64,000 bases of DNA from Bretschneidera sinensis (taxonomy: Eukaryota > Streptophyta > Magnoliopsida > Brassicales > Akaniaceae), in the NCBI GenBank assembly GCA_023935145.1, contig CM043698.1, positions 75,232,001-75,296,000 on the forward strand, written 5' to 3'. The notes beneath the pieces are model-generated. The model saw only the letters and a list, made by a program, of their open reading frames with translations, was not told the origin of the DNA and ran no database searches. Every line of letters starts with the position of its first letter. The stretch's first letter is position 1. Made by a program: the position numbers and the translations under genes. Shown here one piece after another: positions 57,805-64,000 of this stretch.

Positions 57805-59669
57805 GTAAAATCCTCACCTTTAGGGTAGGGGTAATTTGGTAATCTCATTTTTATTTTATGATCACCATTCATACATATACATATTAGTTTAAATTAAAAT
57901 TAAAATTTGAGGCAATATTGAGACAAAAATTTAAAAATATATTGAAGAAAATAGGTTGGAAGGCATAAAACTGACGAAAATGGGGTTTGGAGGGCGTTAG
58001 AAGGCACCAGGAGCCTAGACCTTCACTAGGTGCCTAAGGCCTACCAGTCGTCTAAGGCATCTCTAATCACTTGGGCAGCTTGGCTAGTGTTTCTTATATA
58101 TATAAATGTTTCCTTCTTCATTTTAACTTCATTTCTTATAACGAAACTCTTCTTTCTCTCTCTAAAACTCTCTCAAATCTGTTGAAGAATTATACAAAAA
58201 CTTGAGATTTTTTATAAATGTTTATTGAATTCTATCCTTCAAGATTTAGTTTCAAGAAGTTTCTAACAAAATCTTTGTGAAGGTAATCTCTTTTTTACTT
58301 ATTCTTTTTCATATAGAAATCATGATTTTAAGAGTTTAAAACCTCATAAAGGAAAAGAGTTCAACCAAAATTTTGAATTTGAGAATAGATTGGAACATGC
58401 ATACATATATACATGCATTTAACCCATTATAAGGGTTTAGAATTAAGTTATGAGACAATAATACCGGTTAAGAATATTCTTGTTAGATTGTTGAAGGAAT
58501 TTTAAAGGCAAGGAAGTGATTTCACGGATAGTGTTTGGTGCTTCTAGGTGAATTCACTTCTAGTAAGCAAGAAGAAGTAAGAAATATGGATAAAACTTAA
58601 AATAAACTATAAATGAGAAAAGTTACAGGCTATATCATAAATATGTTAAATTTGAAGGAATAAAGAATATAAGTATGAATATACATGATAAATTGTTGTG
58701 AATTGTATTCTTGGAAGGATGTGTAAATTATATAGATTGGATTGTTATGATAAAATGTTAATTTTGTTATGTAGTTATTTGATGGAATGTTATCATCCTG
58801 ATGCTTGATTGTATGTGATTGTATATGCATTGTAGGGCCATAGAAAATGAAGGGTGTGGTCCGAAAAGGACCAAAACCATGGCTGATGTGAGTGGTTGAG
58901 TGCCAGCACATAGGGAGACGTCTCTAATACCTATATCAGAGACTGACACTAATGGCCATACTTGAGTTATTGGTATAGATGAAAATGAAATTAAAAAAAA
59001 AAAATGATTTGTGATGAGATGTGATGTGATGGAGATGTGGAAAGGAAGATGAAAACAATGCATATGCATTCATTTCACATTCTCATTATTTTGTTGAGAT
59101 GTTAATAAATCAATATGATTGTGAATTTCTGTGATGTGTAATGAGAAGAATGATGTTGAACTAGATATCATGATATCTATATTTGAATGAAATGCTCGAG
59201 AAAAGATATGATATGTAATATGATGATTAAATAAAATATAATGACTTATAAATCAGTTGTAAATAAAATTATAAATTGAAGTATACAAATCAAGTACTTC
59301 GAGTAAATTTGAACTTTATTGACCTTTGTAAAGCTCACCCATTTCGTTTTTTATTATTAAATTTCAAGTTAAAGGCAAAAAAGTTGATAGAGTTTTGTGA
59401 TATAAGTTCTATTCGTAACTGTTAAGTGGGTTCACGTGGTAGACATCCTCAAGAAACATTTTTATTTTATTTGTAATCTAGTTTTGTACTTAAACATGCA
59501 TAGACATGTTTACTTTTATGTAATGAATTTTTGTACCTTCTCGAGAAGTAGTTGAGGCGTATTTGATGTAAAAATGTTTCAAGTTATAAAATTGTGGCAT
59601 ATAAGTCTATGCTCAGTGATGAAAGGTGATATTCTATCTTGGGTGGGATTGTCCGGGATGGGTCGTTTA
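57805..59669 (+). repeat. Gypsy-B 3' LTR (about 1865 bp)
   Basis: Follows 'atttcgaggatgaaatttttatatggtgggtagaaa'. The expected TG start is decayed to CG (CGTAAAATCC). The right end 'gatgggtcgttta' matches the 5' LTR end 'gatgggtcgttata'. Contains TATATATATAAA near 58096. Confidence 0.83.
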
Positions 59670-59869
59670 TTGTGATTTTTTTAAATGGTTTAAAGTTTGT
59701 TTTTCAAATTATGATGTGTTATCTCCTCATTAAAGAAAAAAAATGTCCTTTGAAAAGGAGATAAATAATGAAAGTCGAACTGATGCACTCGTGGATTTCA
59801 ACACATCTAGCTATTTGATCTTCATTCTTCAATTGTTGCAACTTACAGGTGCAGAATCAAAATATTAGT

Positions 59870-59985
59870 ACTTCATGGATGATGTCTTCGCTGCCTAGCG
59901 CAATGGTGAGATTGTGAAAAGGACATTTCCCTATACAGGCAGGGATTCGAATTCTCCATTCCCAAATATCGTTAATGATAAAAAA
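59870..59985 (+). mobile_element. Candidate tRNA-derived SINE
   Basis: A box-A-like TAGCGCAATGG at 59896-59906 and a box-B-like GGATTCGAATT at 59943-59953, 47 bases apart, the spacing of an internal RNA polymerase III promoter. An AT-rich tail (gataaaaaaaattataaataac) follows. The phrases 'ggacatttccc' and 'aggcagggattcga' resemble plant SINE heads. It cannot fold as a real tRNA (no acceptor pairing seen). No target duplication confirmed. Confidence 0.48.
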
Positions 59986-60094
59986 AATTATAAATAACAA
60001 ACATTTCTTTAAAATATTCTTAGGATCTTTTTTTTTTTTTTTTTGTAATTCTTAGCATCTTAAATAGTTGATTAGTGAAAATCATCATTTATAT

Positions 60095-60412
60095 TCTCTA
60101 GCATATTAAGTCATACACCAGAGTGATAATTTTTCGTTGGAATTTTTTGTAATTGATCTATTACATGAGTTGTATGAAATAGTAATGCCTGATCTTGGAT
60201 TTATTGTTACAAGTATTACTTTTGAAAGTCTTATGAATTTTGTACGAAAAATAAGACCTTAAGTCATGAAGTTCTCTTTCAAAATTAATACATGTAAAAA
60301 TAAAATTCAAGATCAGACTTTACTATTTAGTGAAACTCGTGTAATATATAGATCAATTACACAAAATTTTAACGAAAAATTATTACTTTAACATATGATT
60401 TAATTCATATTT
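60095..60412. repeat. Foldback element (~320 bp inverted repeat)
   Basis: Left arm about 60099-60229 pairs with right arm about 60275-60407: 'gataatttttcgttggaat' against the complement of 'attttaacgaaaaattatt', 'gtaattgatcta' against 'tagatcaattac', 'gatcttggattt' against 'aaattcaagatc', and 'acttttgaaag' against 'ctttcaaaatt'. Arms are about 80-85 percent complementary around a 45-base loop. No coding capacity. Fits a foldback-type MITE or a hairpin precursor. Confidence 0.72.
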
Positions 60413-60644
60413 CATCAACGATTTAAAATTCACAAAATTTTGTACAATAAATTAGAGAATAAATTATAGGTTAAAATTAAAGAAAACATATTTGAACTTC
60501 ATAACTCAAAACTCTTACGAATATATTCTAGATGACAAGTCATATCACTAATTTTATTATTCGAAATGTGAAAATTTGAAAATAAACTTCACGAACTTCA
60601 TATAAGTTTTGTCCATGGTACAAGGTATATCCATTTTATTAAGG

Positions 60645-60821
60645 TTGGGAAAAAATACCCGATAACCATTATCGAACTAGAACCATTCTATAACCAAACC
60701 AAAAACATAGTTACCGAAAAAAATAGCTTTGTTTATGATTAGGAATTTTGATTTTTTTTGTTTATAGTTAAGGTTGTTGATTTTTAAACATGTCAATTAA
60801 CCAATTAAACGAATTAAACTG

Positions 60822-60868
<47 letters not shown>

Positions 60869-61300
60869 AAATATATTATTATTAACAAAATGTGTATATA
60901 TGGATGATTGAGGAGAAGAACTTGAATAAAAAAAGCTGTTGTGTATTTGGTTGTTGAATGTTTCGATTACATTTAGTTTTCATTTAAAAGTTCATAACTT
61001 ATTTTAAAGTATTTGAAATGTGAAATTGGTGTAAATTTTTTAATATAGATTGATTATTGTGGATTGAAGGAAACTATAGTGTATTGACTTTTAAATTATA
61101 TTATTATTTGATTAGTAAAATTTTGATTTTTTATTAATCATTGGTTAATTGCAAAAATTCAATAACTAAATTGAACCAAAAGTTTGGTTAGTAAATTAAT
61201 GATTTAATTTATAATTACGGTTTTAAACAAATCAAAATTTTAGTTATGGATATGGTTTTACTAAATTTAATAGTTATAAAAGCATACTCACCCCAACATC
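60645..61300. mobile_element. Possible hAT-like MITE, weak
   Basis: Ends are loosely inverted ('ggttgggaaaaaatacc' on the left, 'gttggggtgagtatgc' on the complement of the right). Just inside both ends lie 'aaccattctataaccaaac'-like and 'aaccatatccataactaaa'-like blocks. Such 'gttatggtta' ends are common in plant hAT-type MITEs. The inverted repeat is poor and I saw no 8-bp duplication. A (TA)n run sits inside. Confidence 0.25.
60826..60870. repeat. (TA)n microsatellite
   Basis: About 20 consecutive TA/AT dinucleotides with a single interruption near 60858. Confidence 0.95.
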
Positions 61301-61474
61301 TTACAGTTAAAAAATTGAGCCTTTATTAATATTTTTTTCTTCAATTTCTAAAAATTGAGCCTAAGATCGAGTCAGAACTTGACAGGTTTCCAGTTGAAGA
61401 GACGCCTCGACACCCTGGTTGCGGAGGATCTCCACCCACTTTCTCTCATATTATAATGGGGAGACGTGACTGCG

Positions 61475-61476
<2 letters not shown>
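61301..61476 (+). promoter_or_regulatory. Possible host-gene promoter-proximal sequence
   Basis: More GC-balanced than its surroundings ('gagacgcctcgacaccctggttgcggaggatc'), directly upstream of a CT tract. No transposon motif recognised. A TATA-like 'catattataatg' lies at 61447-61458, 20-30 bases before the CT tract. Assignment as promoter is inference from composition and order. Confidence 0.3.

Positions 61477-61507
<31 letters not shown>
61477..61507. repeat. (TC)n microsatellite
   Basis: About 15 uninterrupted TC units. CT tracts of this kind are common in plant 5' UTRs near the transcription start. On the minus strand it generates a run of Glu-Arg codons in a spurious frame. Confidence 0.95.
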
Positions 61508-61508
<1 letters not shown>

Positions 61509-61871
61509 ATTCCATATATATGTATTCTGATCCTTCTCTGCCTTCTCTAGATATCACCAAATCTCTCTCATTTTTTACATATCTATCTATAATTATATAG
61601 ATATCTGTATCTGTACGTAAAGATTCTTTCGTTCTTTGAGAACTTTCATGGCGATTGTTGCCGAGTCGAGCCTTATCTCTATTGCACTTTCTTTTTGGTT
61701 TGTTCACCAACATTCTGTTTTTTTTTCCGTATTTTTATATGCCTCTGTTTTTGTTTATGTATTGAAGGTTTTGTATGAACAGGTTTTCTCGGTCAATCTG
61801 TTGTCTTCAAAATGTCGACCAAGCAGTTTGAGATAATGCATATGCTGCTTTGATTTTCTCTGTACTCTCAG
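61508..61871 (+). other. 5'-UTR-like leader of a possible host gene
   Basis: A C/T-rich leader is followed by ATG at 61648 (frame MAIVAESSLISIALSFWF, 66 codons, no family recognised). A second ATG at 61812 opens a 13-codon frame (MSTKQFEIMHMLL). An 'aacag' acceptor-like site at 61778-61782 and a CAG|GTATAT donor-like site at 61869-61874 would define a short leader exon. I see no long downstream exon before the window ends, so the main coding sequence, if any, would lie beyond a long first intron. Confidence 0.28.
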
Positions 61872-64000
61872 GTATATACGCGTATATATCTCTGACTATC
61901 TGTGTGTTTATGTATCTATTTCTAAATATATTTATATGCAGCTTATAACGCAATCAATAAGTTATGCTTTATAGTTTCATTTAATTTATCCAAAAAAATT
62001 AGCCGTACATTTTTTTTTTCCATATTTTCTCTGTTCTTGTTTTTGTTTGTTCATTTTTTTCTGGGTTCACATTTCCTTTAGTTACAGAGTAATAAATTTG
62101 CAATGCTAGAAGTTAGCTTCATATGATCGTTGTTTTAATTGGTTTTTCTTCGTTTATGATGATGTTGGTATTTTGAGGTGTAGCTTGGTTGTACTTGCTA
62201 TGATTGACTAGGTTGTTTGAGGATGAGGACCATAATTGCATCCAAAATGGGAAGATCATATTACAAGTAGTGTTTAATTGTTTGTTTGAACAAGGTTCCT
62301 TTGGATTGTCGTGTATATAATTGATTATTTATGGTCTGAGTTAAGTTACATTCACAACCAAGTTTGGTATTTAGTTTAAGTTTCCTAGTAATGTCTTTGA
62401 TAATGATAATGGGGCATTGGATTCAGGTTATTTGGGAATATTTGGCTGATTTTGTCATGAAAAGTAGGTTTATTTCTGAGCTTTGGGAGTTCATTGATGA
62501 TCCTTTTCTTCCTTTTAGGCAAAAAGTTTTATTTTGGTATGTTTGTAGAATTTCATAGCTGAAGTTGAGTCGTGCTGTGGACCAATATAATATGTGGATC
62601 CACTGGTTCTTGATAGTGGAATTTTAAAGGATTGAGGTGGACTGTATCATGAACTCTTTGTTAGAATTAAGGGTTGAATGATCAGCAGAAATTGTTAGTG
62701 ATCTACATGAACCTCAAGACGAGAAAAGGAACTCATGAGTGTTTTCCCATTAATAGTGAAACCATCTATTTTTAACATTTTCAATGGGAATTTGTCCCAA
62801 ATTTTATAGATCAAATAATTTTGTCATAATAGTTGTTTTAATTGCATGTAAGGTCATGAAATTCTCGTGCAGAAAGAAAAAGGTAAAGCACAAGGAAAAA
62901 GGAAAAAAAAAGAAAGAGAGTAGGTTGTCATAGTTAGAATTTCTTACAGTTTCCTATTGGCCTACTATTTATGCATTCATCTTTTTTTCATTACTATTTT
63001 TTTTTCCTTTCAATTCTTACTGGTTTTCTTTGGAGGTGTAAATTTACACCCCTTTTAGAAAGTTCTAGAATCTTGTTTCTACAAAATGTCCTGTTGATCA
63101 CATTTAGCTAATTAATTTGATTGCCGTGGTAAATGAGGTGATCTTTTAAAACATTAGACCGTGATTATTTTGGCATCATAAAATCATATATTTGATTGAT
63201 GCCAATGAGAATGGAGGGATAGAAATGTCAAATGTGACTAATCTTTTCTATTCCAATTAAGATGCAAAATTTTGGAGTGACGATCTTGTTGATAATTATT
63301 TTTTATTACAAATAGTTCTAAATTTTAATAACATAGGATAAAGACTAATCTAACACATGGTGAGAACTAAGAAAATAATTTTAAGGCATTTTTTTTAAAA
63401 ATTTGTTCTTTAAAAAAATTAATGCCTTTAATTTTCTAGTAATGTCCAATTGCAGTTTATCACGTGAGATTTCCACTATTGTTATCTTTTTCATACTTGT
63501 TCTTTAGTAGTAAGTAATTTTTTTGATAAGTTCTTTAGTTGTAAGTAATAATTTATTGAAAAAGAACATATCGGTAGACCAAAATTAAGACCTATCTAAA
63601 GCATCCATTAACTCTAGGATAGACAATAAAAGATCAAATGTAGTTCTCAAGCACAAGGAATATAAATTTTTTATATGGTAGTTATCACTCACTTACCAAA
63701 TATTCAATCATCTTCACGTTCTGTTGTTCTTTCTACAAACTCCATAAAAATCATGGAAGCAACCATACAAATTGACTTCTGATCTGTTTCCTTATTTCTC
63801 TTCGATTTGCAAATCCTCCATCATTCCACTAATAATCTGATAATCCCGGATTAAGAAAAAAAATTAGTCATAAGTGATTGAGCAATGAAGTAGAAGACGA
63901 AAAATAATATGTGAAACCTTTGTTTTTTGAAATCTTGTATTGATAAACTATGCTCTATTTTCATTGACATCTGTTAAGAGTTAAATATATATATTGGAAG
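61872..64000. other. AT-rich sequence without recognisable gene
   Basis: T-rich, intron-like DNA. An open stretch at 62364-62558 (64 codons, hydrophobic then WEFIDDPFLPFRQK) has no recognisable family. A short inverted repeat AAGGCATT...AATGCCTT lies at 63383-63427. I see no LTR or transposase motif here. It could be the first intron of the gene suggested at 61508. Confidence 0.4.

Larger units (their letters stand above)
42358..59669 (+). mobile_element. Gypsy-B: Tekay/Del-type chromovirus split by gypsy-A and a solo copia LTR
   Basis: Left LTR 42358-44054 (missing about its first 190 bases), primer site, first codons of gag, then the gypsy-A insertion at 44180-53213. The rest of gag-pol resumes at 53219 and runs to 57785, interrupted by the solo LTR at 55356-56188. 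Right LTR 57805-59669. The two LTRs agree at roughly nine bases in ten by eye. The element is therefore older than both insertions. Confidence 0.88.

Noticed and set aside
59893..59960. Functional tRNA gene
   Set aside because: Box A- and B-like sequences are present, but I found no acceptor stem pairing, anticodon loop or CCA-adjacent structure; SINE head is the better reading.
61372..61713. Minus-strand frame of 113 codons with a Glu-Arg run
   Set aside because: The run is the reverse reading of the (TC)n tract. The rest has no recognisable domain and overlaps the leader-like sequence on the other strand.

Overview
The window reads as AT-rich plant nuclear DNA, almost certainly from a eudicot. 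It is a dense bed of nested, decayed transposable elements: Ty3/gypsy chromoviruses, Tat/Athila-type gypsy, Ty1/copia, a CACTA DNA transposon, LINE pieces and a SINE candidate. The clues are tRNA-iMet primer sites after long LTRs, plant-type CACTA transposase blocks, chromodomain gypsy 3' ends, and the absence of any bacterial or organellar gene order. I cannot name the species. Every recognisable protein-coding stretch is a broken transposon gene; no intact host gene is visible. Element boundaries come from reading LTR ends, primer sites and polypurine tracts by eye.

Layout, left to right. 1-5226: two successive 3' ends (noncoding internal region plus LTR of about 1.3 kb) of an internally deleted Tat/Athila-like element. 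5227-6670: 3' end of another gypsy element (integrase C-terminus and a probable LTR remnant). 7137-15644: a CACTA element with broken transposase and second gene, a LINE tail in one intron and a clear 3' terminus. 15650-16392: LINE ORF1 on the minus strand. 16393-25102: gypsy-1 (Tekay/Del type, plus strand) with both LTRs. 25103-29077: copia-1, whose polyprotein is one frame broken only by stops. 29084-31864: low-copy-looking sequence I cannot assign. 31865-33955: 5' part of copia-2. 33956-38555: 5' part of gypsy-2 (minus strand). 38556-39520: 3' end of copia-3. 40850-42357: a partial gypsy LTR. 42358-59669: gypsy-B (plus strand), split by a complete gypsy-A (44180-53213, minus strand) and by a solo copia LTR (55356-56188), each flanked by 5-bp target duplications. 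59670-64000: a SINE candidate, a foldback element, simple repeats, and a CT-tract/5'-UTR-like stretch that may be the start of a host gene.

Two observations stand out. Gypsy-1, gypsy-2 and gypsy-A lack the same six bases at the reverse-transcriptase active site, while gypsy-B keeps them; the lesion therefore looks ancestral, and the family probably spread using enzyme supplied by other elements. The LTRs of this family also carry minisatellites at a matching position that expanded differently in each copy (eight against four 36-bp units in the two LTRs of gypsy-A). I found no novel defence, toxin or biosynthetic system, no CRISPR array, no rRNA and no convincing tRNA gene.
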